NCBI RefSeq assembly: GCF_003857035.1
Contig: NZ_QGSY01000173.1
Location: forward strand, 1-56,934
Direction: 5' to 3'
Source of the DNA: Micromonospora arida
GTDB lineage: Bacteria; Actinomycetota; Actinomycetes; Mycobacteriales; Micromonosporaceae
Length of the DNA: 56,934 bases
Shown here: positions 1 through 11,300 of the stretch, one piece after another
Layout: the number at the start of each line of letters is the position of its first letter
Position numbering within the stretch: the first letter of the stretch is position 1
Translations under genes and position numbers: made by a program
The notes under the pieces: model-generated
Told to the model about the DNA's origin: nothing
What the model saw: only the letters and a program-made list of their open reading frames with translations
Database searches by the model: none

Positions 1-1071
1 GGGGGCGATCGGCCAGGTGGGGTGCGGTGGCCCGAAGTACATACCCGCGAAGGCGGCGGCGAGGCGCTTCGACACGATGGCCTGCCCGATCTCCGGGGTG
101 GGGATCCGGTCCGGCAGGGTCGCCGTACGGAAGCGGTCAGCGACCGGGGTGGGCGCGGTGCGGGTCATCAGCACCCAGGTGTCCGGCAGGCACGAGACGA
201 CGACCAGTGTGCGGCGGGTGATGTCGCGGAGTTTGAGCAGGCCGTCGGCGATCGGGCCGAGCACCTTGGCCTGGCCGTCCTCCAGCCCCTGATGCTGGTT
301 GAGCAGTGAGGTGCTGGTCTGGGCGAACAGCGTGTCGAGCTGGTCGACGGCGATGACCGTGGGGTCCAGGGTCAGGGCCATCAGCCGGGAGATGTCCTGC
401 ACGACCTGCTGCGGTGTGCGGATCGCGGGGCTCAACCCCCACGCCGCCCGCGCGGTCGGGTCACCCGGTTCGGAGATCAGGTGGGCGTAACCGACGTCCT
501 GTGCCTCGAAGTCGATGGCGCCGTGCAGGACGAGCGCCCGCGCGGTGTCCTGGGCGTCCCGCCCGACCTCCCGATCTCGCTCGCGCAGCGCCCAGATGAA
601 GGTGTCGAGCTGCGCACGGGTCACCGGTCGGGTGCCGGCGACCGCGTCGCGGACCTCCACCGGCAGGCCGAGCTGGGGGGTGAGTCGACGCAGGAAGGTC
701 TTCAACTGGGTGCCCCAGCCGACGTGGGGGCGGCCCATCCCCTCCACCAGGGCCAGGGCCACGCTCTCCCAGAACGTCTTGCCACTGACCATGTCGACCA
801 GGAAGAAGTAGCCGCCGTCGCCCTGGATCCGTTCGCGGACCGCCCCGAGCAGGTGCGTCTTGCCGGCGCCCGCGCGGCCCTGCATGGCCACCCCGAGCGG
901 CATGCTGGTGTCGTCGGTGCGGGCCCGTGCCACCCCGCGCAGGATCTCCGCGGCGACCTTCTCATGCAGTTCCGGCACGTTGTGCGGGCTCGGTCGCCAG
1001 ACGTCGTCCGGGGTGACCGCCGGGTTGAGACTGACCGCTTCCAGCGCGGCCCGCTGGTCCTCCGAGATCAT
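1..1071 (-). CDS. P-loop ATPase, 3' part beyond window edge
   Basis: The frame is open from the ATG at 1071 through the left edge, so 357 codons are visible and the C-terminus is missing. A Walker A motif (GRAGAGKTHLL) lies near residue 65, and a hydrophobic strand followed by DQLD near residue 240 could be Walker B, with Q where most AAA ATPases have E. The style is that of AAA/STAND-type ATPases that act on DNA or protein complexes; I cannot name a family. Its start overlaps the stop of the upstream winged-helix gene by ATGA, so it belongs to the same operon. It may be followed by more genes outside the window. Function unknown; a defence or DNA-processing motor is an inference from the neighbouring nuclease gene. 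Confidence 0.75.
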   Translation of the reverse strand, partial: MISEDQRAALEAVSLNPAVTPDDVWRPSPHNVPELHEKVAAEILRGVARARTDDTSMPLGVAMQGRAGAGKTHLLGAVRERIQGDGGYFFLVDMVSGKTFWESVALALVEGMGRPHVGWGTQLKTFLRRLTPQLGLPVEVRDAVAGTRPVTRAQLDTFIWALRERDREVGRDAQDTARALVLHGAIDFEAQDVGYAHLISEPGDPTARAAWGLSPAIRTPQQVVQDISRLMALTLDPTVIAVDQLDTLFAQTSTSLLNQHQGLEDGQAKVLGPIADGLLKLRDITRRTLVVVSCLPDTWVLMTRTAPTPVADRFRTATLPDRIPTPEIGQAIVSKRLAAAFAGMYFGPPHPTWPIAP

Positions 1072-1789
1072 GCCGGGCCGATCGCCAGGGCGTGGTTGTC
1101 CTCGTTCCCGATGCGGACGGCCGCGGCCCGGTCCCGTGCGGTCAGTGACTTGGTGTTCGCCACCGGGATGATGCGGACGTCCTCCCGGCCGACCATCGCC
1201 CGCAACGCCGCGTCGAGGGCGGCCCGGTCGGTGTCGGTGAGCCGGTCGCGGACGTCGGCGAGGCCGACCCAGGCGCCCGGCGCGGTGGCCAGATCCCGGT
1301 ACGCCGAGCGAACCAGTGCCTCCACCTCCGCCGCGGACACCGGTGCCGCCGCTGCCGCCGTCGTCGTAGCGGTCACCGTGGGTGCCGGTGCTTCCTGTCG
1401 CGGCTCGCTGGTCGCCGGGGCGGCCGTTGCCTCGGTCTGCTTGAAGAAATCGCCGTGGCTGACCCGGAGCCGGTCCAGCGAACGGTGCAGGTTGGACAGG
1501 ACGACGAACAGGGACCGGGTCGTCGAGCCACCCTGCTTCGGCGGCGCGGCGGTGTGCAGCTGACGTGCCACCCGCCAGCCCTGCTCGGTCAGCTCGTGGG
1601 CGAAGGGCCGGTGCGTCCGATCGGTGTCCACCAGGCCAAGGTCGACGAGCTTCGTGTTGTCCTTGCCGGTCAGCGTGAAACCGGCCAGCTCTTTCAGCTC
1701 GACGTTGGTGAGTCGGCGTGCCTCGACCATCAGCACCACGAGGGCGTTGATCTGGTTCGGCGTCAGGTGCGGGACGTCCGCCGGGCTCG

Positions 1790-1793
<4 letters not shown>
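1068..1793 (-). CDS. Winged-helix domain protein of the nuclease/ATPase operon
   Basis: This is a 241-residue protein. Residues 8-80 look like a winged helix (LTPNQINALVVLMVEARRLT, then helices ending in a basic wing region), similar in pattern to MarR-like folds. The middle is a low-complexity T/A/P linker (about residues 120-150) and residues 150-235 look like a second helical DNA-binding-like region. No enzyme motif is visible. The ATG overlaps the stop of the DUF559 gene by four bases, and its own stop overlaps the start of the ATPase by four bases, so the three products are probably made in fixed proportion. It could be a DNA-binding adaptor rather than a classical repressor. Confidence 0.7.
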
Positions 1794-2905
<1,112 letters not shown>

Positions 2906-2911
2906 GGCGGC

Positions 2912-2917
2912 ACCCTA
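2912..2917 (-). promoter_or_regulatory. Leaderless -10 box of the nuclease operon
   Basis: TAGGGT on the minus strand, 6 bases before the ATG at 2905, fits the actinobacterial TANNNT -10 box with the start codon at +1. No convincing -35 is visible. Confidence 0.4.
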
Positions 2918-2972
2918 CGACACCGACGGGCGCGGCCGGGGACCCTCGGTAGCGAGGCGGTGCGACCCCCGC

Positions 2973-4391
2973 TCAGCGCAGCCGGCGGATGTCGCCGTAC
3001 GCGCGGTAGTAGCCACCGCGGCTGGACTCGCGCACCTCGGTCACCAGGTAGCGGGCGCCCGGCTCGCGAATCCCCTTGGGGAACTGCACCGACCAGTCGC
3101 GCCGGTAACCGTCGGAGAGCACCTGAACCCGCAGCCGCCCCCGATCGTCCAGGCACTGCACGACCACGCCCGCGCCCGAGTCGCTGGTCACCTCGACGAT
3201 CGTCGGCTGCACCGGCTGGGGTGCCTGGCGGGGGGCCTTGATGTCGCGTACCTGGGGCACGTTCCCGGCCTGCGCCGCGCGGATCGCCGGCTCGCTCGCG
3301 TCGATGCAGGCCAGATGGCCGCCGGTGGTGACGACGTAGAGCCGGTCGTCGTGGTACTGCATGGAGTACGCCGAGCCGCAGCCGGTGCCGAGCTTCCACA
3401 GCCGGGTGCCTGCCTCGTCGAAGCAGTAGATCGAGGACTGGCTGTCACCGGCGAAGACGTACTCGCCGCCCTCGGCGGTGGCGCAGGAGAAGACCGGGGC
3501 GTCGCAGCGGTAGGTGCGTTCGAGCCGACCCGACTTGGACAGCCGCACCACCTCGCGGGTGCCCGTCCCGGCGAACACACTGCCGCGCTCCTGCCAGCCG
3601 AAGAGCACCGAACCGGTGGTGGTGTGCCACAGTTCGCTGCCGGTGCGCCACTCGTAGCCGGTCACGCCCTGCGAGTGGCCGTGGTAGATGGCGTCGGCGT
3701 CGCACCGCACCATCCAGGCCGAACGCCCCCGCCCGGGGCGACGCCACAGGAACTCGTCCTCGTGATCGACGGCGGTGATCCCGCCGTTGGCGTCGGAGAC
3801 GCCGAGGACGCCGTCGTGGATGTCCAGCCAGTAGATGTCGATCTCCGGGGCGATCGCGTACGCCACGCGGGGCACCTTGCCGGACAGGTCGTAGACGTTG
3901 CCGTCGTCGCAGCCGGCGTAGATCCAGGCGTCGTCGGCGACGATGCACTTGACCCCGTCGGGAAGGCGGACCTGGCTGCGCACCTGGGCGTCGTGGTCGA
4001 GCGTGGTGATGACTCCGTGCTCGTTGCCGACCATGCAGTGCTGCCCGTCGACGAAGATGCCGAAGGCGGGGCCGCCGGAGTCGTAGCGCCAGAGCACCGG
4101 GGCGGTGTGGGCGGTGGAGCGGGTGCTCACGATCTGCCGCCGCGACACGGTGCGCTTCTGGCGGACGCCGGGGACCGCCGGCGCGTAGCCCTTGCGGACC
4201 TTCTCCCCGATCTTCTTCGCTGCGGCGGCCCGGGCGCGGGCGTTGTCCGGATAGGCACTGGCCTTGACCTGACCCTGGTCGCCGATCCGGCCGTAGCGCA
4301 CCGTCAGCGTGGCGTTGTCGACGATGACCTCGTAGAACTTGTGCGCACCGTCCACTTCGGACAGTTCGAGGTAGGTCGTCTCCTGGGACAT
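2973..4391 (-). CDS. WGR domain / PQQ-like beta-propeller protein
   Basis: This is a 472-residue cytoplasmic protein. Residues 1-80 form a WGR-type domain (YGRIG followed by the basic helix AAAKKIGEKVRKGY), a module known from MolR and PARP proteins that recognises nucleic acid ends. From about residue 95 to 400 there are repeated blades such as WIYAGCDDGNVYDL and DDRLYVVTTGGHLACID, typical of a PQQ/WD-like propeller. About 70 C-terminal residues form a separate basic domain. The ATG at 4391 is preceded by GGAGG at good spacing; the longer open frame upstream lacks a site. No membrane segment or export signal. Role unknown; scaffold or DNA-damage sensing is only a suggestion. Confidence 0.8.
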   Translation of the reverse strand: MSQETTYLELSEVDGAHKFYEVIVDNATLTVRYGRIGDQGQVKASAYPDNARARAAAAKKIGEKVRKGYAPAVPGVRQKRTVSRRQIVSTRSTAHTAPVLWRYDSGGPAFGIFVDGQHCMVGNEHGVITTLDHDAQVRSQVRLPDGVKCIVADDAWIYAGCDDGNVYDLSGKVPRVAYAIAPEIDIYWLDIHDGVLGVSDANGGITAVDHEDEFLWRRPGRGRSAWMVRCDADAIYHGHSQGVTGYEWRTGSELWHTTTGSVLFGWQERGSVFAGTGTREVVRLSKSGRLERTYRCDAPVFSCATAEGGEYVFAGDSQSSIYCFDEAGTRLWKLGTGCGSAYSMQYHDDRLYVVTTGGHLACIDASEPAIRAAQAGNVPQVRDIKAPRQAPQPVQPTIVEVTSDSGAGVVVQCLDDRGRLRVQVLSDGYRRDWSVQFPKGIREPGARYLVTEVRESSRGGYYRAYGDIRRLR

Positions 4392-4453
4392 GGGGGGCCT
4401 CCGAGGGTCAGCGAGCGGCGCGATCCGGCCGGCGCGGCGACAGTGACCACACG

Positions 4454-5413
4454 TTAACGGAGCCCTCCGACAGAATCGGCGTCCGGCCAGCGCAGCGCGT
4501 CGTCGCGGAGCACCGCGTGCGCGCCGACGGTCTGGTTGACGATCTGCGTCACCCGCACGTCGACCGCGATGCTGGCCAGCGCCACCGCGTCCGCGCGGCT
4601 GAGGCCGTGCAGCCGCTGCATCAGGGTCAGCATCGAGTCCAGAGCGGTGAACGTGGCGTCGTCGAGGGACGTGCCGACGCCCAGGGTCAGCCACGCGTCG
4701 GGGGTACGGGCCACCGGGCCGGTGACCGGAAAGTCGTCGCGTACGTCGAAGGTCAACGTCACCTCGTCCATCTGACACTCGATCGCGGTGCCGCCGACCT
4801 CGCCGTCACCCTGTGCGGCGTGCCCGTCCCCGACGGAGAACAGCGCGTCGTCCACCGGGATCGGCAGCAGGAGGGTGCTGCCGGCGGTGAGGTCCCGGCA
4901 GTCCAGATTGCCGCCCCACGGGCGCGGTGGGGTCGTCGAGTGCAGCCCCGGCTCGGCGGGCGGCATGCCGAGCACTCCCATGAAGGGCCGCAGCGGAACC
5001 GTGTGGCCGTGCTGGTTGCGACCGGTCATGCTCACCGGGTCCAGCGTCCAGGCGTGCACCACCTGGTGTTCCTGCACGCCGTAGTGCTTGTTGAACCCGC
5101 TCGGCCAGCCGCCGGCCACTGTGGTTCCCCAGTTGCCCGGGACGACCGTGTCGATGCGTACCGCGAGGGTCTGACCAGCGCGCGCACCGCGGACGGCGAC
5201 CGGACCGATCAAGGCGTGTCCGTGGTCGGGCCGGTGCTGCGCGACGCGGGGCCGCTCTCGGTTCGGCCCGCCGGGGTACGGGCCGGCGGACCACCAGCAG
5301 TCCAGGGTGCGGTAGGTGACGGAGTCGCCGGGGTCGATGGTGAGCACGGGCGGGAGGTCGGGGGAGAAGTGGCCGTGCAGGGTGTCGTCCCCGGGCGTGA
5401 GGGTGTGTCGCAT
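4454..5413 (-). CDS. Acetamidase/formamidase family protein
   Basis: This 319-residue protein matches the FmdA/AmdA family, which hydrolyses formamide or short amides to ammonia and the acid. Family hallmarks are the DPGDSVTYRTLDCWW segment near the N-terminus, GNWGTTVAGGWPSGF, the MGVLGMPPAEPG block, the GGNLDCRDLTAGSTLLLPI metal-site region, FSVGDGHAAQGDGEV and the GTAIECQMDEVTLTF strand. Length is typical. The ATG has no Shine-Dalgarno; TAGCCT lies 6 bases upstream (5420-5425), suggesting a leaderless transcript. The gene stands alone next to the WGR gene. It probably supplies nitrogen from amides; the exact substrate cannot be read from sequence. Confidence 0.88.
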   Translation of the reverse strand: MRHTLTPGDDTLHGHFSPDLPPVLTIDPGDSVTYRTLDCWWSAGPYPGGPNRERPRVAQHRPDHGHALIGPVAVRGARAGQTLAVRIDTVVPGNWGTTVAGGWPSGFNKHYGVQEHQVVHAWTLDPVSMTGRNQHGHTVPLRPFMGVLGMPPAEPGLHSTTPPRPWGGNLDCRDLTAGSTLLLPIPVDDALFSVGDGHAAQGDGEVGGTAIECQMDEVTLTFDVRDDFPVTGPVARTPDAWLTLGVGTSLDDATFTALDSMLTLMQRLHGLSRADAVALASIAVDVRVTQIVNQTVGAHAVLRDDALRWPDADSVGGLR

Positions 5414-5503
5414 CAGTGCAGGCTAGTGGCCACGTGCGGTGGGCAGGCAGGTGCGCGGTGGGTGCCGGGCGCACCCACCGCGCACGACTCAACCTGGGCG
5501 ATG

Positions 5504-6523
5504 TCAACCCGAGGTGCACGAGCGAATCTGTGGGCGGGCGCTGCTGTTGCCGTTGGTCATCGTGGTGAAGCCGAAGGTGTTGCCGCTGCCATTGGAGCGC
5601 ATGGTCATGACGGTCCCGCTGCTGTCCCAGGTGGCGGTGCCGTTCCAGATGGTGGAGACGCGCTGCGGCGAGGTGATGGCCACGACCACGGTCCACGTGC
5701 TGGCGCCACTGACCGTCACCGACGTGTTGTACCTGTCGCCCCAGACGTTGGGGGTCGTGGCGGTCGCGGTGCAGGTGCCGCCGGAGGGCGGCGGGGTGGT
5801 CGGCGGCGGGGTGGTGCCGTCGGGCGCGACCGCGCGGCCGGTGGACGGCGAGATCATGCCGGGGCACAGGTTGCGGCTGGTCAGGTTGGCCATGATCTGG
5901 GGGATCGCGTCGCGGGTGTTCTGGATCCCGTCGTGCATCAGGATGACCTGACCGGCCTGGAGTCGACTCGCGTTGGACACGATCTGGCTGACGCTGGCGC
6001 CGTTCCAGTCCTGCGAGTCCACGTCCCAGATCACCTGGCGCATGCCCAGCGACGACGCCACTGACTGCAGGGTGGAGTTGGTCTCGCCGTACGGCGGCCG
6101 GAACAGAACCGGCCGGCTGCCGGTCGCCGACTGGATCGCCGAGCTGGTCTGGGACAGGTCCGACTGCATCTGGGACTGGCTCATCGAGGTCATGTGGGCG
6201 TGGTTCCAGCTGTGGTTGGCGACCCACATGCCGGCGGCCACCTGGGCCTGTGCGGCCGACCTGTTGTTCTGGACGTTCTGCCCGACGTTGAACATCGTGG
6301 CCCGTACGCCGTTGTTGCGCAGCACGTTGAGCAGCGCGCTGGTGTTGCCGGTCGGGCCGTCGTCGAAGGTGAGGCCGACGTAGCCGTTGCAGGTGGCGGC
6401 GCTCGACGGGGTCGAGGTGGCGGCGAGGACGACGCCGCACATGGCGACCGCGGTGGCGAGGACGGCGAGCGCCGCGCGCAACCGCCTCGACCACAGGGCC
6501 GTGCGGGGGAAGAGTCTGCTCAT
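5504..6523 (-). CDS. Secreted polysaccharide deacetylase (CE4) with CBM2
   Basis: This is a 339-residue secreted enzyme. Residues 1-42 are a signal peptide (basic start, hydrophobic core, ending ...SSAA). The CE4/NodB domain shows all five motifs: TFDDGP (catalytic base Asp and metal Asp), HSWNH (metal His pair), RPPYGETN, DVDSQDW and LMHDG. A PTTPPP linker leads to a C-terminal carbohydrate-binding module of CBM2 type with paired Cys and conserved Trp. The order matches actinobacterial acetylxylan esterases and chitooligosaccharide deacetylases. The start at 6523 has GAAGGGG upstream. It is divergent from the GH19 chitinase, which suits joint action on chitin or xylan outside the cell. Confidence 0.9.
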   Translation of the reverse strand: MSRLFPRTALWSRRLRAALAVLATAVAMCGVVLAATSTPSSAATCNGYVGLTFDDGPTGNTSALLNVLRNNGVRATMFNVGQNVQNNRSAAQAQVAAGMWVANHSWNHAHMTSMSQSQMQSDLSQTSSAIQSATGSRPVLFRPPYGETNSTLQSVASSLGMRQVIWDVDSQDWNGASVSQIVSNASRLQAGQVILMHDGIQNTRDAIPQIMANLTSRNLCPGMISPSTGRAVAPDGTTPPPTTPPPSGGTCTATATTPNVWGDRYNTSVTVSGASTWTVVVAITSPQRVSTIWNGTATWDSSGTVMTMRSNGSGNTFGFTTMTNGNSSARPQIRSCTSG

Positions 6524-6659
6524 CTGGTGCCCCTTCTCGCAGACCCGGACGGCGGACGGCGCAGTCCGGACAGGTGTGGTGGTGGGTGGGTCGCGGCGCG
6601 CCACCGCATCGACCTCAATGGATCGGAGTATTACAGCGAGAATTCGAACACGTCAACAA

Positions 6660-6680
6660 GTTCCGGAATCACTCCGGAAC
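6660..6680. promoter_or_regulatory. Inverted repeat in the CE4/GH19 divergent region
   Basis: GTTCCGGA and TCCGGAAC are perfect 8-base arms separated by 5 bases. It lies about 140 bases upstream of the deacetylase start and 270 bases upstream of the chitinase, in a 427-base region that is AT-richer than its surroundings. A shared operator for the two secreted enzymes is plausible; the regulator is unknown. Apart from this site I see no gene in 6524-6950. Confidence 0.4.
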
Positions 6681-6950
6681 AGTGCAGGGCGGCTTGTGAG
6701 GTAGGCACCTGCCCTGGCCAGTCGGGACTTCTTAGAGGCTGATCTGCCGGGGAGTCAGTTGACGCCGGCCGGAATCTTTGTGGTCGACATGATCCGGAAA
6801 TTCATCGGAAGTATCGGCGGCCGACCACGGAGTTCGCCGCCGTCCGAGGTCGACGAATTAGTAAAGATTGTGAACAGAAGATGTTACAGTCACCTGGGTC
6901 GATATCCGGCTCGGATTTCGGCCACTGGGGTCCGAGGAAGGAGCAACCAC

Positions 6951-8030
6951 ATGACGAGACTCCGCGCGCTGGTCGCGCTGGCGGCACTGATCGTCGCCGG
7001 CGGACTGGTCGCGATCATCCCGGCGACCGCCGCGTCAGCGGCGGCCTGCTCAGCGTCGTGGCAGGCCTCGGCCGTCTACTGGGGAGACGCGCAGGTCTCC
7101 CACAACGGCCGCAACTACCGGGCGAAGTGGTGGACCCAGAACGAGGCCCCGCCGGGCACGACCGGCGTCTGGGAGGACCTCGGCGCGTGCGGAGGCGGCA
7201 CCACGCCGCCCACCGGGGGGACCTGCTCCTACCCGAACTGGACCGCCGGGACGTGGTACGCCACCGGGGCGATCGTGCGGTACACCAACGGCCTCTACTA
7301 CATCGCCGAGCATGACAATCCCGGGTACGACCCCGTCGTCAGCACCTGGTACTGGGAGCCGTACACCTGCGGTGGTCAACCACCGACCACCCCGCCGCCC
7401 ACCGACCCGGGCGGCTTCGTGGTCACCGAGGCCCAGTTCAACCAGATGTTCCCGGGTCGCAACTCCTTCTACACGTACTCCGGGCTCGTCGCGGCGCTCA
7501 GCGCCTACCCGGCGTTCGCGCGCACCGGCAGCGCCACCGTCCAGCGCCAGGAGGCCGCGGCCTTCCTGGCGAACGTCTACCACGAGACCGGCGGGCTCGT
7601 GCACATCGTCGAGCAGAACACCGCTAACTACCCGCACTACTGCGACCCCGGTCAGCCGTACGGCTGCCCCGCCGGGCAGGCCGCCTACTACGGGCGGGGG
7701 CCCATCCAGCTCAGTTGGAACTTCAACTACAACGCCGCGGGCAACGCCCTCAACCTGCCGCTGCTGACCAACCCGTGGCTGGTGCAGACCGACGCCGCGG
7801 TGGCCTGGAAGACCGGTATCTGGTACTGGATGACCCAGAACGGGCCGGGCACCATGACCGCCCACAATGCGATGGTCAACGGCGCCGGGTTCGGTCAGAC
7901 CATCCGCAGCATCAACGGCTCGATCGAGTGCAACGGCGGAAACCCCGCCCAGGTGCAGAGTCGCGTCACCAGGTACCAGCAGTTCGTCGGCATCCTCGGG
8001 GTGTCCGCCGGAGCCAACCTCTACTGCTGA
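6951..8030 (+). CDS. Secreted GH19 chitinase with two CBM5/12 modules
   Basis: This is a 359-residue exported endochitinase. A signal peptide (about residues 1-30, ending TAASAAA) is followed by two short chitin-binding modules of CBM5/12 type, each with the Trp-rich pattern (AVYWGDAQVSHNGRNYRAKW; WTAGTWYATGAIVRYTNGLY ... WYWEPYTC), a PTTPPPT linker and a GH19 domain. The domain carries HETGG with the general acid Glu, and the YYGRGPIQLSWNFNY segment that lines the family's cleft. It cleaves beta-1,4 GlcNAc chains by inversion. The ATG at 6951 has AAGGAG eight bases upstream; upstream in-frame codons lack a site. A strong hairpin follows the stop. Confidence 0.93.
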   Translation: MTRLRALVALAALIVAGGLVAIIPATAASAAACSASWQASAVYWGDAQVSHNGRNYRAKWWTQNEAPPGTTGVWEDLGACGGGTTPPTGGTCSYPNWTAGTWYATGAIVRYTNGLYYIAEHDNPGYDPVVSTWYWEPYTCGGQPPTTPPPTDPGGFVVTEAQFNQMFPGRNSFYTYSGLVAALSAYPAFARTGSATVQRQEAAAFLANVYHETGGLVHIVEQNTANYPHYCDPGQPYGCPAGQAAYYGRGPIQLSWNFNYNAAGNALNLPLLTNPWLVQTDAAVAWKTGIWYWMTQNGPGTMTAHNAMVNGAGFGQTIRSINGSIECNGGNPAQVQSRVTRYQQFVGILGVSAGANLYC

Positions 8031-8036
8031 TCCGTG

Positions 8037-8079
8037 GCCGGGCCTCGGCGTACGTCGCCGGACGGCGTCGAGGCCCGGC
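8037..8079 (+). terminator. Hairpin terminator after the GH19 chitinase
   Basis: GCCGGGCCTCG pairs perfectly with CGAGGCCCGGC, and the loop holds a further short inverted repeat. It begins seven bases after the chitinase stop. No T-run follows, as is usual in high-GC actinobacteria. Confidence 0.65.
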
Positions 8080-8133
8080 GCATCGGTCGCCGGACCCCGA
8101 GGGGGTGGCGGCCGTTTCGGCGCGGCCAACCCG

Positions 8134-8163
8134 TTGACACGGCCGTGCTGTGCCCGGAACTAT
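8134..8163 (+). promoter_or_regulatory. Possible promoter of the GH92 gene
   Basis: TTGACA at 8134-8139 is a perfect -35 box, followed after 18 bases by AACTAT, a weak -10. It lies about 140 bases before the GH92 start, so a long 5' leader would result. Confidence 0.3.
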
Positions 8164-8305
8164 CAGCGACAGTCCATCGCCCCGACTCTCGTTGTTCACG
8201 AACTCCGATGACAACGATGTCAGGGCTCCGACCGCCACCCCCGCTCCACACTGCCCAGACGTTCGACGTACTCGACCCGGTTCGAGTCGAAAGGCTCCGT
8301 CCCTC

Positions 8306-11300
8306 ATGTCGCACACCCCCCTTGCGCGCCCTCTCTCACCCCGCCTGATCGCGGCGAGGACAGCCGCCCTGCTTCCGCTGGGCCTTCTTCTCGCCGCGCC
8401 CGTGGCGAACGCCGCCCCCACCCCCGCACCGCCGGGCAACTTCACCTCCTCGTTCGAGTCCGCCGACCCGCAGCCCGCCACCAGCACCGTGGAGGTGGGC
8501 CAGAACGGAAAGCCGGTCCAGGCCAACCTGAGCGGCAAGGTCTCCACGCTGCCCGGCAGCCTGCTCGGCCAGGTCGACGCCGTGACCGCGAGCGACGAGA
8601 ACCAGCCGCGAGAGATCGCCGCGAACCTCACTGACGACGATCCGTCGACCAAGTGGCTCGTGTTCGCGTCCAGCGGCTGGGTGACCTACCAGCTCGCCAA
8701 GCCGGCGACTGTCGTGCGCTACTCGCTGACCGCGGCCAACGACGCACCGACCCGTGACCCCAGGGACTTCGTCGTCCAGGGGTCGAACGACGGCAGCACC
8801 TGGACCGACCTGGACAAGCGTGCCGGCGAGAAGTTCAGCGGGCGCTTCGCCACCAAGACCTACAGCTTCACGAACCCGAACGCCTACGGCTTCTACCGGC
8901 TCAACGTCACCGCGAACTCCGGTGACTCGCTCGTGCAGCTCGCCGACTGGAACATCAGCGACGGCTCGGACGTCCGCCCGCCGGCCACCCCCATGGTCAG
9001 CGAGGCGACCGCCGGCCCGAACGGCGGCTACACCACGAAGCCGGACGTCGGGTTCACCGGACTGGCCGCGCTGCGCTACTCCGGCGGCGCCGAGGGCAAC
9101 GGCCGGTCGTACGCGACCAACAAGCTCTTCGACGTCACCATCCCGGTCGGGCCGAAGACCCGACTGTCGTACAAGATCTTCCCCGAGTTCACCGGTGGAG
9201 ACGGCCGGTACCCGTCCACCTACACCGCCGTCGACCTGCACTTCACCGACGGCAGCTACCTGAGTGGTCGCTCGCCCGCCGACCAGCACGGCTACCCGCT
9301 CACGGGTGCCGGTCAGGGCGCCTCGAAGGTGCTCTTCGCCGACCAGTGGAACCTGGTGCAGGCCGACCTGGGCACCGTCGCGCGCGGCAAGACGATCGAC
9401 CGCATCCTGCTCGCGTACGACAATCCGCAGGCCACCGGGGAGACCCGGTTCCAGGGTTGGCTGGACGACATCGAGCTGACGGCCGCGCCGGCGTCGATCG
9501 ACGGCTCGAAGCTGACCAACTACGTCGACACCCGACGGGGCACCAACTCGACGGGCGGCTTCTCGCGCGGCAACAACCTGCCGATCACCGCCGTGCCGAA
9601 CGGGTTCAACTTCTTCACCCCGGTGACCGACGCGACCTCCGACTCGTGGGAGTACGAGTACCACCGGATCAACAACGAGGCCAACCTTCCCATGCTCCAG
9701 GGCCTCGCGATCTCCCACGAGCCCAGCCCCTGGATGGGTGACCGCAACCAGATGTCCGTCATGCCGGTCGTCGGTGGCGGGCCGCTCACCGGTCAGCCCG
9801 CCGGCCGTGCGCTCGCCTTCAGCCACGACGACGAGACGGCGCAGCCGGACCTCTACCGGGTCAGGCTCCAGAACGGCCTGGTCGCGGAGATGTCGCCCAC
9901 CGACCACGCCGGGATCATGCGGTTCACCTTCCCCACCGGGCAGCAGACCGGAAGCCTCGTCTTCCACAACGGCACGTTCACCATCGGCACGGACGGCACG
10001 TTCACCGGTTGGGTCGACAACGGAAGCGGCCTGTCGGCCGGTCGTAGCCGGATGTTCGTCTCCGGCGCCTTCGACCGGGCGCCGACGGCGTCCGCCGCGA
10101 CCTCGGCCACCTTCGACCTCTCCGGCTCGCGGGAGGTGACGATGCGTCTCGCCACGTCGTTCCTCTCCGTCGACCAGGCGCGCCGTAACCTCGATCTGGA
10201 GGTCACCGGCAAGAGCTTCGACCAGATCCACGCCGCCGCCACGGCCGCGTGGAAGGACCGGCTCGGCCGGGTCGAGGTGCGGGGCGCCAACGAGTCGCAG
10301 TTGGTCACCATGTACTCGAACCTGTACCGGCTGAACCTCTACCCGAACTCGCAGTCGGAGAACACCGGCACCGCCGCCGCGCCGCGCTGGCAGTACGCGA
10401 GCCCGGTCTCGGCGCCGACCGGCGCGTCGACCCCGACCCGGACCGGCGCGAAGATCGTCGACGGGCAGATCTACGTCAACAACGGCTTCTGGGACACCTA
10501 CCGCACCGTGTGGCCCGCCTACGCGCTGCTGTACCCGGACGTCGCCGCGAAGATCTCCGACGGGTTCGTCCAGCACTACCGCGACGGCGGCTGGATCGCC
10601 CGCTGGTCGTCCCCGGGCTACGCCGACCTGATGACCGGCACCAGCGCGAACGTGGCGCTGGCCCAGGCGTACCTCACCGGGGTCAAGCTGCCCGACCCGC
10701 TCGCGGCGTACGACGCGGCCGTCAAGGACGCGACCGTCGCGTCCGGGCGCAGCGCGGTCGGGCGCAAGGGCATCGAGAGCTCCCTGTTCCTCGGCTACAC
10801 GCCGACGTCCACGGGGGAGTCGGTGTCGTGGGCGCTGGAGGGCTACATCAACGACTTCGGCATCGGCAACATGGGTGCGGCGCTCGCCAAGGACCCGGCC
10901 ACGCCGAAGTCGGAGCGTGCCCGGCTCAAGGAGGAGTCGCGGTACTTCCTGGAGCGGGCCCGCAACTACGTCCACCTCTTCGACCCGAAGACGAAGCTCT
11001 TCCAGGGCCGCGACGCCGCCGGCAACTTCCTCGCCGGTGACCCGCTGGACTGGGGTGGCGTCTACACCGAGACCAACGGGTGGAACTTCGCGTTCACCGC
11101 CCAGCAGGACGGCCAGGGCCTGATCAACCTGTACGGCGGGCAGAAGGCGCTGCGGGACAAGCTCGACGCGTTCTTCACCACCCCGGAGAACGCCGACCGC
11201 CCCGGTGGGTACGGCGGCGTCATCCACGAGATGCTCGAAGCACGCGCGGTGCGGATGGGACAGCTCGGCATGAGCAACCAGCCGTCGCACCACATCCCGT

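Noticed and set aside
4806..6494. 562-codon minus-strand open frame spanning two genes
   Set aside because: It reads the CE4 and amidase genes in a wrong frame; the two real frames carry clear family motifs.
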